This document shows positions 46,117 through 54,271 of a DNA stretch of 64,000 nt, piece after piece; the first letter of the stretch is position 1; each line of letters starts with the position of its first letter. Position numbers and translations under genes: made by a program. The notes beneath the pieces are model-generated. The model made no database searches, was not told the origin of the DNA, and saw only the letters and a list, made by a program, of their open reading frames with translations. Source of the stretch: Crocosphaera sp. (GTDB taxonomy: Bacteria; Cyanobacteriota; Cyanobacteriia; Cyanobacteriales; Microcystaceae). The stretch lies in assembly GCF_030064895.1 (NCBI RefSeq), contig NZ_JASJEB010000012.1:1-64000 (forward strand). Reading direction: 5' to 3'.

Positions 46117-46353
46117 TTTGAGTTTGTTTCTATTGCGCAACAGTTGGAGATGAAGATGAAAATATTTGAGTTTGTTTCTATTGCGCAATAGTTGGAGATG
46201 AAGAAGAAGATATTTGAGTTGGTTTCTGTTGCGCAACAGTTGGAAATGTCAATACTCCCCACACTTACTCAATTGAAAACTGCTATCAATTGCAACATTC
46301 CGTTAAAATTAAGGTCAATTTTAAGATGATCAATTATGTAGCGATCGCAGAAT

Positions 46354-47661
46354 ATGAACTCATTTTTAACAAAATATCGTCTCAAGTCCCCCCTAGCTTG
46401 GGGTTTAGCCCTTGCCTTTAGTAGTAGTCTCTTAGCCGGTTGTAATAACCCAACCCCCACCGACACCGGAACCACCCCCACAGCCAGTGGAAATGGGCTG
46501 AAAATAGGGGCTTTACTACCGGTTACAGGGGACCTCGCGTCCATCGGGGCAAATATGCCAGAAGCCGTTAAATTAGCCGTTGAAGAGATTAATGCTTGTG
46601 ACGGGGTGAACGGTCAACCAGTTACCCTAGTTACCGAAGATACTCAAACCGACCCGGCTGCCGGTGGTGCAGCCATGACCAAACTAGCTGAAGTTGACCG
46701 TGTTGCGGGTGTAGTTGGGGCCTTTGGTAGTAGTGTTTCTGGTGCTGCTGTGGGTATTGCAGCGCAAAATAAAGTTATGTTGATCTCTCCAGGAAGTACC
46801 AGCCCGGTATTCACCGATCAGGCTAAAAACGGTGATTTTAACGGCTATTGGGCGAGAACCGCCCCTCCAGATACCTATCAGGCCCAAGCATTAGCAGCAT
46901 TGGCCAAAAAACAAGGCTTTAACAATGTTTCTACCGTTGCTATTAATAATGATTACGGGGTAGCCTTTGAGCAGCAGTTTGTGGGGGCGTTTGAGAAGTC
47001 AGGGGGTGAAATCCTTTCTAAAGATAAACCCGTCCGTTACGATCCCAAAGCTGCTACCCTCGATAGTGAAGCAGCAGCCGCTTTTGCCGATAACCCCGAT
47101 GCAGTGGCAGGGGTTCTTTACCCAGAAACCGGCAGTATTTTATTACAAGCAGCCTATAAACAAGGTTTAAGCGAAGGAGTTACCGTTTTATTGACCGATG
47201 GAGTTTATTCTCAGGACTTTGTGGAACAGGTGGGCAAAACTCCTGATGGTAGCTTTATCTTAGAAGGAGCATTAGGAACGGTTCCTGGTGCTGATGGTGA
47301 AGCGTTAGAAGCTTTTACCAGCAAATGGAACGAGAAAACGGGTAAAGATGTTACTGCTTTTGTTCCTCATAGTTGGGACGCAACAGTATTATTGATGTTG
47401 GCTGCCGAAGCTGCTAAAGCTAATACAGGGGAAGGAATACAAAGTAAAATCAGAGAAGTGGCCAACGCCCCAGGAACAGAAGTTAGTGACCCCTGTGAAG
47501 CAATCGCGTTAGTTCGGGATGGGCAAGATATCAACTATCAAGGGGCTAGTGGTAATGTTGATATTGATGAAAATGGAGATGTTGTGGGTAGTTATGATGT
47601 TTGGACAGTGAAAGCAGATGGGACTACCGAAGTTATTGATAAAGTGAGTCCTGCGGAATAG
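46354..47661 (+). CDS. Periplasmic amino-acid-binding lipoprotein (NatB-like)
   Basis: A 435-residue lipoprotein: signal at residues 14-28 with lipobox LLAGC (cysteine near residue 29), a Pro/Thr linker, then a type I periplasmic-binding fold (LKIGALLPVTGDLASIGANMPEAVKLA, VVGAFGSSVSGAAVGIA, SPGSTSPVFT). The closest familiar protein is NatB of the cyanobacterial neutral amino acid ABC system (N-I). The permease and ATPase genes are not in the window. Upstream is a 48-base repeat array with palindromes, a possible operator. Its binding pocket motif GSTSP is the conserved amino-acid-contacting region. Confidence 0.85.
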   Translation: MNSFLTKYRLKSPLAWGLALAFSSSLLAGCNNPTPTDTGTTPTASGNGLKIGALLPVTGDLASIGANMPEAVKLAVEEINACDGVNGQPVTLVTEDTQTDPAAGGAAMTKLAEVDRVAGVVGAFGSSVSGAAVGIAAQNKVMLISPGSTSPVFTDQAKNGDFNGYWARTAPPDTYQAQALAALAKKQGFNNVSTVAINNDYGVAFEQQFVGAFEKSGGEILSKDKPVRYDPKAATLDSEAAAAFADNPDAVAGVLYPETGSILLQAAYKQGLSEGVTVLLTDGVYSQDFVEQVGKTPDGSFILEGALGTVPGADGEALEAFTSKWNEKTGKDVTAFVPHSWDATVLLMLAAEAAKANTGEGIQSKIREVANAPGTEVSDPCEAIALVRDGQDINYQGASGNVDIDENGDVVGSYDVWTVKADGTTEVIDKVSPAE

Positions 47662-47671
47662 TTTTTCAGCC

Positions 47672-47695
47672 AACCTCGTCGTTAACGACGGGGTT
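47672..47695. repeat. Palindrome, family GTTAACRACGGGGTTTGAA (copy 2)
   Basis: AACCTCGTCGTTAACGACGGGGTT is almost self-complementary; the 14-base core CGTCGTTAACGACG (47677-47690) is perfect. It follows the natB-like gene by 11 bases and may be its terminator. Copy 1 is at 38583-38607. Confidence 0.7.
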
Positions 47696-47714
47696 TGAAT
47701 CAAGTCAGAAGTAA

Positions 47715-47868
47715 ACTGATATCTTGCACCAGTACAGAAAAACCAAATCAAGAAGCCTAGAAAATCAATTATCAAGCAGTTACAGTGAAAATTAATCCTG
47801 TTGCCCGTTCCCTGTTCCCTGTTCCTTCTCTAAACTAGCTAATTTTATCGAAGGTGCAAGATGTGAGT
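47715..47868. mobile_element. Inverted-repeat element with TTGCACC ends
   Basis: Left end (ACTGATATCTTGCACC, 47715-47730) and right end (GGTGCAAGATGTGAGT, 47853-47868) match in inverted form apart from two bases. GTTCCCT heptamers lie inside (47806-47825). It occupies almost the whole gap between two convergent genes. Being short and without a gene, it is MITE-like. Confidence 0.6.
47806..47825. repeat. Heptanucleotide tandem repeat GTTCCC(T) x3
   Basis: CGTTCCC, TGTTCCC and a partial third unit, the same heptamer as at 46044-46071. Confidence 0.75.
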
Positions 47869-47877
47869 AAACCTATC

Positions 47878-49068
47878 CTAACCATAACGATTGGCCCAAG
47901 GATTGGCCGTTAGTCCATGGGCGATAATGCTTAAAAGAACAGTACAAGTAACTGTGGTTGTTAAGATATTACCACTCGGCAAATTACTATTAAGGACAAT
48001 AACAGCAAAGACAATACTTGCCAGTCCTCGTGGTCCAAACCAACCCATAAACAGTTTACTTTCCAAGTCTAAACTAATATCAAAGAGACATAAAAAGACA
48101 GGTAAAATACGAACTATTGTTAAACTTAAAATCGAATACAAGATAATTGGGAAAGTAAGTTGTCCTATATATTTCCCTACAGAAGTTACTCCAAAAACAA
48201 CCCAAGTCATTAAAGACATAGCATTACCAATTCCCTCGGAAACTTCTATCATTTCATGCTTATAAACTTTAATCATACTGCCAAAGAAAAGTCCACCCAC
48301 AAACGAAGCAATAAAACCACTTCCTCCTAAACTTTGTGCAGTAGCAAAACAAGTAAATGCGATGGCAGGAAGAGAAATTTGTCGCCATGTTTTTGTAACC
48401 CAATTTTTTCTGACAGCAAAATGGCCTAATTGTGCGCCAAAAACGGCAATACTTGCCCCTACTAAGCCACCAATACCAATTTCTTCCACAAATAAATGCA
48501 CCACAAGCTCAGATATACCACCTTCCATATTTCCAGGAATTACAATAGCTAATAAAACGAATAAGATAGGCACACAAATACCATCGTTTAAGCCACTTTC
48601 TACATTTAAAACTTGCCGAATTTGAGCAGGAACTTTCGGATTACTAACTACTGCTTTTCCCAAGGCCGCATCAGTCGGGGCTAACATAGTAGCTAAAATT
48701 CCTACTTCCAGCCAACTTACATTAGGAAATAACAATTTACCTACACCTACTCCAAAAATAATGGTAATAGGAAGTCCGATTAACAGTAAGCGAGATGGTA
48801 AACTCAGGCTACTTTTAAGTATTTTTAAGTCAGCACCAGAAGCATCTGAAAAAAGCACTAAAGCAAGGGTTAATTCAGCCAGTAAGCGAACTCCCTCGGA
48901 TTCAATATCTAATGGTAAGATGTTTAGCCCATTTTGTCCCGATAAAAACCCAAAGACAACATATACCATTGCATCGGAAATAGAAGTGGATTCTAATCGT
49001 CCTGCAACGATACTATAAATAAAAGTAAAGGCTGCAATTATTGCTAAGATTTGATATAAACTTTCCAT
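47878..49068 (-). CDS. Cation:proton antiporter (CPA1/NhaP type)
   Basis: A 396-residue exchanger with 11 to 13 membrane helices. The conserved acidic pairs are in ATMLAPTDAALGKAVVS (Asp near residue 133) and in VLNVESGLNDGICVPILFVLL (ESGLND near 157), the cation site of the NhaP/CPA1 group. A glycine-rich FMGWFGPRGLASIVFAV motif near the end is the family's second landmark. It should exchange Na+ or K+ for protons. No cytosolic regulatory domain is attached. Length is short but within the family. Confidence 0.88.
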   Translation of the reverse strand: MESLYQILAIIAAFTFIYSIVAGRLESTSISDAMVYVVFGFLSGQNGLNILPLDIESEGVRLLAELTLALVLFSDASGADLKILKSSLSLPSRLLLIGLPITIIFGVGVGKLLFPNVSWLEVGILATMLAPTDAALGKAVVSNPKVPAQIRQVLNVESGLNDGICVPILFVLLAIVIPGNMEGGISELVVHLFVEEIGIGGLVGASIAVFGAQLGHFAVRKNWVTKTWRQISLPAIAFTCFATAQSLGGSGFIASFVGGLFFGSMIKVYKHEMIEVSEGIGNAMSLMTWVVFGVTSVGKYIGQLTFPIILYSILSLTIVRILPVFLCLFDISLDLESKLFMGWFGPRGLASIVFAVIVLNSNLPSGNILTTTVTCTVLLSIIAHGLTANPWANRYG

Positions 49069-49263
49069 ATATTAACTTTTTATATAAAACAAAATTTGGA
49101 TTTTTCTGCAAAAAGTATCATTACTATGAAGATACTGAATTAATTAATCCCCCTGAGTATATCATAGAAAAATTAGCTGTTCTAGGTTAACTATGATAAA
49201 TTAGTAGCGATGGTAAAATGAACTAAAATATCTGATTCATTTATTATTGATAGAAGGGGACAT

Positions 49264-49422
49264 ATGGGACTCAAATGGTGGTTTAAGTGGTGGACAATCG
49301 CAGGATTCGTTGTTTTAGGAATTACAGTTTTAAGTGAACCTCCTCGGTTATGGTTTTGGTTAGCTATTTTAGCAGCTTTAATTATTTATGGTTTTGAACG
49401 AGCTTTAAATGAAGATAAATAA
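49264..49422 (+). CDS. Small two-segment membrane protein (52 aa)
   Basis: A 52-residue frame with tryptophan-rich start (MGLKWWFKWWTIAG), two hydrophobic segments and an acidic end (NEDK). A GAAGGGGA ribosome binding site lies 5 bases before the ATG. It sits alone between the antiporter and FUSC genes on the opposite strand to both. Family unknown; the composition and ribosome site argue for a real gene. Confidence 0.65.
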   Translation: MGLKWWFKWWTIAGFVVLGITVLSEPPRLWFWLAILAALIIYGFERALNEDK

Positions 49423-49431
49423 TTGAGAATG

Positions 49432-50475
49432 TTAATTCGTCAATTCTTGCAACTCTGATGCGATCGCTCTCAGTCCATAAATAGTAGCAGACATTCGTTT
49501 AATTTCACTAGGATTAATAGTAGATGAGGAAATATCCTCTTCAGAAATTTCTGTTAAGCGATCACTGATAGCTTGATTTAATTCTGATAAGTTATCTAAG
49601 GGAGTTTCTAACAGTAATGAAGATGAAGGTATGATAGTTTTACTCACAGTTTTAAAACTAACGTTAGTCGCTGTAATCAAATTATCTAGTTCTGTTTGTA
49701 TGCGCCAATGAAGATTATCGTTGTCTCCTCCTTCTAAATTAATTCCTAAATTTAATACCAAACGAAAAAGTGACTTTATCTGCATAATTAGACTCTTTCG
49801 ACGCTGATATGATGTTTCATCTACAAAGGGTAAAAAAATTTCACTTTCTGCATTTTCTAGTAAAGATTCAATTCCATTAATTTGCTTAGTTATATTATTA
49901 ATTAATTGCTTACGAAATTGTGTATTTTCCATCAACTTTCCTTGTTTATAATCATTGATAATTTGTTGGTAGAGTTGACTAATACTTGCTATAATTTTAC
50001 CCAAAGCAGGATCGATCTTTTCTACATCTCGATTCGGCCAGAAAGCAATATTAACAATAATTCCTACAATAGAACCGAGAAAAATGTTCCAAAATCTTAA
50101 GCCAATATATTCAAAGGGTTCATTACTGTAAGATCCGCTTAAGGCTATGATAGTAACAATAACCGCAAAAGATAATAAACGCTTCGGTAAATTAAACCAA
50201 TATCCTGCTGTAATTAAGCTAACAATTCCAATAGGAAGACTAATAATAGAATTACCTTGGAAAGCAACAGTAACAATCATCCCAAATGATGTCCCTAATA
50301 AAGCAGATTTTAGTTTATCTAATACATAACTGATAGTATCCCCTGCAATGGGATGAATACAAAGTATAGAACCATAAAGAACATAGTTCATATTTCTGGT
50401 GTGAAGTGCATTACCAATAGCAAAAGCAAGGGCTGCACCAAGGGCAAGTTTTATAATATATATATTGCTATTCAT
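49432..50475 (-). CDS. FUSC-family membrane protein (aromatic acid exporter type)
   Basis: A 347-residue protein with six membrane helices in the first half (YIIKLALGAALAFAIGNAL then AGYWFNLPKRLLSFAVIVTIIAL) and a helical cytoplasmic second half (KQINGIESLLENAESEIFLPF). This is the half-size FUSC pattern (one six-helix bundle plus soluble helices) of AaeB/YccS-like exporters. It follows its partner gene by 7 bases and should form a complex with it. Likely to move weak acids or aromatic compounds; the substrate is unknown. Confidence 0.72.
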   Translation of the reverse strand: MNSNIYIIKLALGAALAFAIGNALHTRNMNYVLYGSILCIHPIAGDTISYVLDKLKSALLGTSFGMIVTVAFQGNSIISLPIGIVSLITAGYWFNLPKRLLSFAVIVTIIALSGSYSNEPFEYIGLRFWNIFLGSIVGIIVNIAFWPNRDVEKIDPALGKIIASISQLYQQIINDYKQGKLMENTQFRKQLINNITKQINGIESLLENAESEIFLPFVDETSYQRRKSLIMQIKSLFRLVLNLGINLEGGDNDNLHWRIQTELDNLITATNVSFKTVSKTIIPSSSLLLETPLDNLSELNQAISDRLTEISEEDISSSTINPSEIKRMSATIYGLRAIASELQELTN

Positions 50476-50482
50476 AATTATT

Positions 50483-51583
50483 TTATTTATTATTTATTTG
50501 TTGAAATTTTAGGGTATTGAGGGACTGATTAATGATAACTTGAGTAGAAGATTCTTCTACTAAGGTGATACTTTCAGAGATGGTTTTAACTAAACCTTCT
50601 AAACTATATTCAATTAATGCGACATTGAGACGACTGATTAAATCAAAAGACTGAGTTTCTCCATTTTCTCTCATTTTATTTAAGTGATTTTTCCATCTTT
50701 GAAGATTAATATTAGGATTAGGTAATAACAGATTTGAAGTAGGGTTTAAAGTTACATTTGCTAATGTTAAGAGGGTTTCACTTAGAGTATCATTCAAGGG
50801 ATAAATATCAGGTTTTATTCTATTTAATAGGAAATTATTTTTATTTGTATGGATTAATTTTCTTAATTCTTGTAGATGTAAAAAAGTTTTCTTTTGAAGT
50901 ATAATCAATTGCTCCCATTTTTGTTGTTCTGTTACGGACAAACTATTAGTCATAACAGCAATTTTTAATGCTTTATTAATGCCCTTTATCTGTTTTTCTA
51001 TTTGCAAATTTTGGGAATTAATTTTTGAATCATCTTCTTCAAAACCTAAAGCATCTTGACTTAAAATTTCTAAAGTACCAAAGAGTTGACTTACTTGTTT
51101 TTCTACAATTTGACTACTATATACCGGCCAAAAGAAACTATCAACAAATAGCCCAAAGGCAACACCTACTGATATTAAGACAAGCATATAAACAAGGGTA
51201 GTATAGGGTGAAGATGAGCGAAGAACTGCCATTGCAGTGAAGATTCCTATGGGAGTTAAACCCAGATTTACTGCAACTGGTATCCAATTTTTAATCCCCC
51301 ATCCTGTTAGTAAAATAAACAAAAAAACGATAACACTATTGATATAAGAAAAGCTGGCAATAAACGCTGCTAAAATAGACGCAACTGCCATAACTAAGAG
51401 CATTTTTTTAACTATAAACCTTTTTAATTCAATAGGATCTGGAAAAAGCAAAATAACAACAAAGACAAATAAAGGTCCAAAAAAACTTAAGCTGGCCTGA
51501 ATATCTAGTACCAGTGCAACACTAAATGCTAGTGGTATAGCGATCGCTAATTTAATTAATTTGTATCGATAGACTTTATCCAT
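50483..51583 (-). CDS. FUSC-like membrane protein (DUF2955-type)
   Basis: A 366-residue protein with six membrane helices in residues 8-155 (LAIAIPLAFSVALVLDIQASLSFFGPLFVFVVILL) followed by 200 residues of helical soluble sequence. It resembles the small FUSC/DUF2955 group and is probably the second half of an AaeB-like exporter with the next gene. It is in the same operon, with an HlyD-type protein upstream. A HigB/HigA module lies on the other strand in the gap between this gene and the HlyD gene. Confidence 0.7.
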   Translation of the reverse strand: MDKVYRYKLIKLAIAIPLAFSVALVLDIQASLSFFGPLFVFVVILLFPDPIELKRFIVKKMLLVMAVASILAAFIASFSYINSVIVFLFILLTGWGIKNWIPVAVNLGLTPIGIFTAMAVLRSSSPYTTLVYMLVLISVGVAFGLFVDSFFWPVYSSQIVEKQVSQLFGTLEILSQDALGFEEDDSKINSQNLQIEKQIKGINKALKIAVMTNSLSVTEQQKWEQLIILQKKTFLHLQELRKLIHTNKNNFLLNRIKPDIYPLNDTLSETLLTLANVTLNPTSNLLLPNPNINLQRWKNHLNKMRENGETQSFDLISRLNVALIEYSLEGLVKTISESITLVEESSTQVIINQSLNTLKFQQINNK

Positions 51584-51757
51584 AGATATAATCTCATTTA
51601 AGAATCAAAAAACACAGTAACAACAATAATAGGTGTCGTATTTGGATTATAATCACTCTTCTGTACTTGATAATGATGGTAAGACAAAAAATGGTTATTA
51701 TCATGTCGATAAATTTATTGGTGTCGGTGGGTTTGATAACGTTATAATCCCAAATAA

Positions 51758-52060
51758 ATGCACATTATCACTCATAGACGACTCAAAGAATTTTGGGAAA
51801 AACATCCAAATGCTCAATCAAGTCTACAAATATGGTATTCCCGCACCAGAGAAGCAAGATGGGAAAATTTCAATCAGCTACGTAATATTTTTCCTCAAGC
51901 AGATCAAGTGGGCAATCTAACCGTCTTCAATATCAGTGGGAACAACTATCGCTTAATTACTCTGATAGACTATAGATATCAAAAAGTTTTTGTTCGTGCC
52001 GTCCTTACCCATGCAGAATATGACACAGACAAATGGAAAAAAGACCCTTGGTTCTCTTAA
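51758..52060 (+). CDS. HigB-type toxin (RelE superfamily mRNA interferase)
   Basis: A 100-residue protein with the HigB pattern: TRRLKEFWEKHPNAQSSLQIWYSRTREARWENFNQLRNIFPQADQVGN, a central strand VFNISGNNYRLITLIDYRYQKVFVRAVLTHAEYDT and the closing KWKKDPW. Such toxins cut mRNA on the ribosome. Family landmarks (the conserved lysines, ISGNNYRL and HAEYD) look intact, so the toxin could be active. The matching antitoxin follows directly but is shortened. Confidence 0.82.
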   Translation: MHIITHRRLKEFWEKHPNAQSSLQIWYSRTREARWENFNQLRNIFPQADQVGNLTVFNISGNNYRLITLIDYRYQKVFVRAVLTHAEYDTDKWKKDPWFS

Positions 52061-52256
52061 AAATCAAGCTTACCTGAAATTATTACAAACTTTTCCTCCT
52101 CGTCCTATTGCATCAGAAGAAGATTACCAAGCTACTCAAAAGGTTGTTGATAAATTAATTGATCAAGGCAGTTTAACCACCGAAGAACAAGATTATTTGA
52201 ATGTTTTAGGGTGTTTAATCCGAGATTATGAGGATCTTTATTTTCCCTTTAACTAA
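52020..52256 (+). pseudogene. HigA-type antitoxin, truncated (no helix-turn-helix)
   Basis: The frame from about 52020 to 52256 encodes the N-terminal HigA half (YLKLLQTFPPRPIASEEDYQATQKVVDKLIDQGSLTTEEQDYLNVLGCLIRDYEDLYFPF) and then stops. In known relatives this half (about 60-70 residues, toxin binding) is followed by an XRE helix-turn-helix of a similar length, which is missing here. There is no clear ATG at the expected place after the toxin stop; the ATG at 52020 overlaps the toxin gene. I treat it as a decaying gene. It may still bind the toxin. Confidence 0.65.
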
Positions 52257-52265
52257 GTTTATAAT

Positions 52266-53765
52266 TTAACGCTGATATATACCTGTTATCCACCGTAAAC
52301 TAGCTATTGCATAACTAATAAGCGATCGCTCTTGAACAGTCACCCGTACTTCACCTAATGCACCTTCAACAATCTGGGTGTTTGGCCCCTCGCTTTGTGT
52401 CCATTCATAACCAGAGGGATTATCAGGATTTTGACGTAATTCTAGCTCAACCTGGACAACAGGAAGGTTTTGCGCCCTCCCATTATCAGGAATGGTGTAG
52501 GGGACAGGATTTTGCACTAATGCGTTAGCTAACTCTGAATCGCCGACAATACTTGCTACTTCCTGCACAGTTACGGTTTTAGAGGAAACGGCAGTCACTG
52601 TGGAGGGAATCGCACCATATTCCTCACGCACACCCCCAAAACGTCGATTTGTGAGCAAATGGGGAGTCATTTTACCTACCATTCCCTGACGAATACGGTT
52701 TGCATCTTCTGGGGTGAAAAAGGCGTAAGCAGTAGCTATCGGTTTATTTTTACTGTCCATTATCTCTGGGGTATTGACTCGTAATGTTCCCAACGCAGTC
52801 CCTACTTGTATATATTCTCCTGCATTTCCACTAACGGTTACTACTGTGCCATTATAAGCAGAAATTACTAAGCTATCTTTGGCTATTTTGGCTTTGAGGT
52901 TATCAATATCTCGCTTTAAATTATCAATGGTATTTTGACGCTGCACATTCGCCTGTAAGTCGGTTAATCTTAGGTTAGCTGAATCTGTACGAAGTTTCTC
53001 TAGTTGAGCGCGTAAATTTTCATTTTGTGCGTTTAAATTGATGTTTGCTGAGGCTAATTCTTCTTCCACTGAGCTTAAATTTTCTAGCTGTGCATATAAA
53101 TTAGTGCGTTCATTTTGGCTTTGTTGTAATTGGTTTTCAGAATTAACAATTTGGAAGCTTAAAGGAGCAACTGCACCTTCTGCGATTAAATCAGTATATG
53201 CTTCAAAACGGCGTTGAGTTAAGTCAATAAATTCATCGAGTTGAGTAATTCTTTCTTGATAAGCTTTACGTTGTTTTTTGACAGCAATAAGTTTAGTTTG
53301 ATTGGCTTCAATTTCTTTAACATTGGCTGCAACTTGTTGAGGAAGAGAAACACTTTCTAATTGTAAAGTTTGTTGCTGCAAGTTACTACGAATTGTTTGA
53401 GCATTACTAATAGCTAAATTTTCTGCTTCATATTCTGCTAATTCCTCTTGTTGGTTGCGGAGTTGTTCTTGTAAGTCCGGAAAATCTAGAACAGCAATTA
53501 CCTGTCCTACTTTAACACTATCACCGGGTTTAATCCTTATTTCTAATATTTGTCCACCTGTTCCTCTTGGTTGAAAAGAAATAATGGATCGCGGTTGAAT
53601 TAAAATAGATTGACCAATAACACTGGTAGGAATACGTCCTACTACAGTCCACCATCCCGTTAAACCAACTAGGGTAATAGTTGGTAGTAGACGAAAAATT
53701 ACATGGGGTTTATACGTTTTAGAAGGGGTTAAGGTTTGTTGTCTTTTTTCTTGAAATGTTGTCAT
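52266..53765 (-). CDS. HlyD-type membrane fusion protein, NHLP-bacteriocin exporter group
   Basis: A 499-residue adaptor with one membrane helix (LLPTITLVGLTGWWTVVG), a lipoyl half (GQILEIRIKPGDSVKVGQVIAVLD), a long coiled coil (about residues 105-290) and a C-terminal region whose landmarks (AYAFFTPEDANRIRQGM, then REEYGAIPSTVTAVSS and NPSGYEWTQSEGP) match the NHLP leader bacteriocin secretion proteins. That group normally sits beside a peptidase-ABC transporter. Here none is present; instead two FUSC-like genes follow on the same strand after a TA module. It may have been recruited to the FUSC efflux system or be the rest of a lost peptide exporter. Confidence 0.75.
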   Translation of the reverse strand: MTTFQEKRQQTLTPSKTYKPHVIFRLLPTITLVGLTGWWTVVGRIPTSVIGQSILIQPRSIISFQPRGTGGQILEIRIKPGDSVKVGQVIAVLDFPDLQEQLRNQQEELAEYEAENLAISNAQTIRSNLQQQTLQLESVSLPQQVAANVKEIEANQTKLIAVKKQRKAYQERITQLDEFIDLTQRRFEAYTDLIAEGAVAPLSFQIVNSENQLQQSQNERTNLYAQLENLSSVEEELASANINLNAQNENLRAQLEKLRTDSANLRLTDLQANVQRQNTIDNLKRDIDNLKAKIAKDSLVISAYNGTVVTVSGNAGEYIQVGTALGTLRVNTPEIMDSKNKPIATAYAFFTPEDANRIRQGMVGKMTPHLLTNRRFGGVREEYGAIPSTVTAVSSKTVTVQEVASIVGDSELANALVQNPVPYTIPDNGRAQNLPVVQVELELRQNPDNPSGYEWTQSEGPNTQIVEGALGEVRVTVQERSLISYAIASLRWITGIYQR

Positions 53766-54271
53766 TTTTAAAATTATAAATTACGATTCACATTGTATTA
53801 AGTTAATATCCTAATGCAATACTAACCGAATTGCAAGAATTATCTATTGATATAGAGAAAAAATAGGCGGCAATAGGTTATTTTTAATTTTTGGCTATAG
53901 TTGAGAGATAGATTTAATATTTTTCCTCAAGTTGACTATATCATTGAATCTCGAATAAAAACACTTATTTTTGTAATTTATATTTCAATCAATCACCATG
54001 AATCATTAATTTAAACTGTAATATTTAGACTATTTTCTACACTATTTGCCTCTGGTTAATCAGAAATAGTTAAATAAAGAATATCCTCTTGTTCAAAATA
54101 TTTCATTTTTGGGTTATTCATAAATAGTATATATCTCAGTTGCTAAGGGAAATCTAATTTGTTGCCGTATCGTTGATCAACGCTATAATGTAAGACCCAA
54201 GGTAATCATTAAAATAACAAATTGTTACATTTGGGTGTAATTATTCATAATTAATCTAACAATATTTTACT
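53766..54271. other. AT-rich intergenic region, 506 bp
   Basis: No gene seen; in particular I looked for and did not find a small peptide precursor beside the NHLP-type adaptor. The part near 54160-54190 holds a good promoter for dnaE. The rest shows nothing I can name. Confidence 0.55.
54162..54189 (+). promoter_or_regulatory. dnaE promoter with palindrome between -35 and -10
   Basis: A -35 candidate TTGCCG (54162-54167) and a perfect -10 TATAAT (54184-54189) are separated by 16 bases. The spacer contains the 12-base perfect palindrome CGTTGATCAACG (54171-54182), a typical position for a repressor site. Transcription would start near 54196, giving a leader of about 76 bases. Confidence 0.6.

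Larger units (their letters stand above)
45964..46250. repeat. 48-bp tandem repeat with TTGCGCAA palindromes, four units
   Basis: The units start at 45964 (variant), 46117, 46165 and 46213. Each contains a CTATTGCGCAACAG-like palindrome (45977-45990, 46130-46143, 46178-46191, 46226-46239; the last is the perfect CTGTTGCGCAACAG) followed by GTTGGAGATGAAGATGAAAA. Units 2 to 4 are exactly 48 bases apart. Units 1 and 2 are 153 bases apart, 105 more than 48, which is accounted for by the MITE. The array ends about 105 bases before the start of the natB-like gene. Confidence 0.85.
45805..46353. other. Repeat-filled region upstream of natB-like gene
   Basis: 549 bases with no gene. It holds four 48-base units with a TTGCGCAA palindrome (45964-46250), one of them split from the others by a MITE-like element (46010-46116) with an inner GTTCCCT array. 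An open frame on the minus strand here is only the repeat read in frame. Confidence 0.75.

Noticed and set aside
45964-46250. CRISPR-like array
   Set aside because: The units are adjacent with no unique spacers, no leader and no cas genes.
45933-46262. 109-codon minus-strand frame with FISNCCAIETNS repeats
   Set aside because: The 48-base period is a multiple of three, so repeat DNA stays open by chance. It includes a MITE and has no homology signal.
51633-51920. 95-codon frame upstream of and overlapping the HigB gene
   Set aside because: It overlaps the toxin in another frame and has no family pattern.
53766-54271. A bacteriocin precursor peptide gene beside the NHLP-type adaptor
   Set aside because: No short frame with a leader-like pattern and ribosome site is present in the gap.
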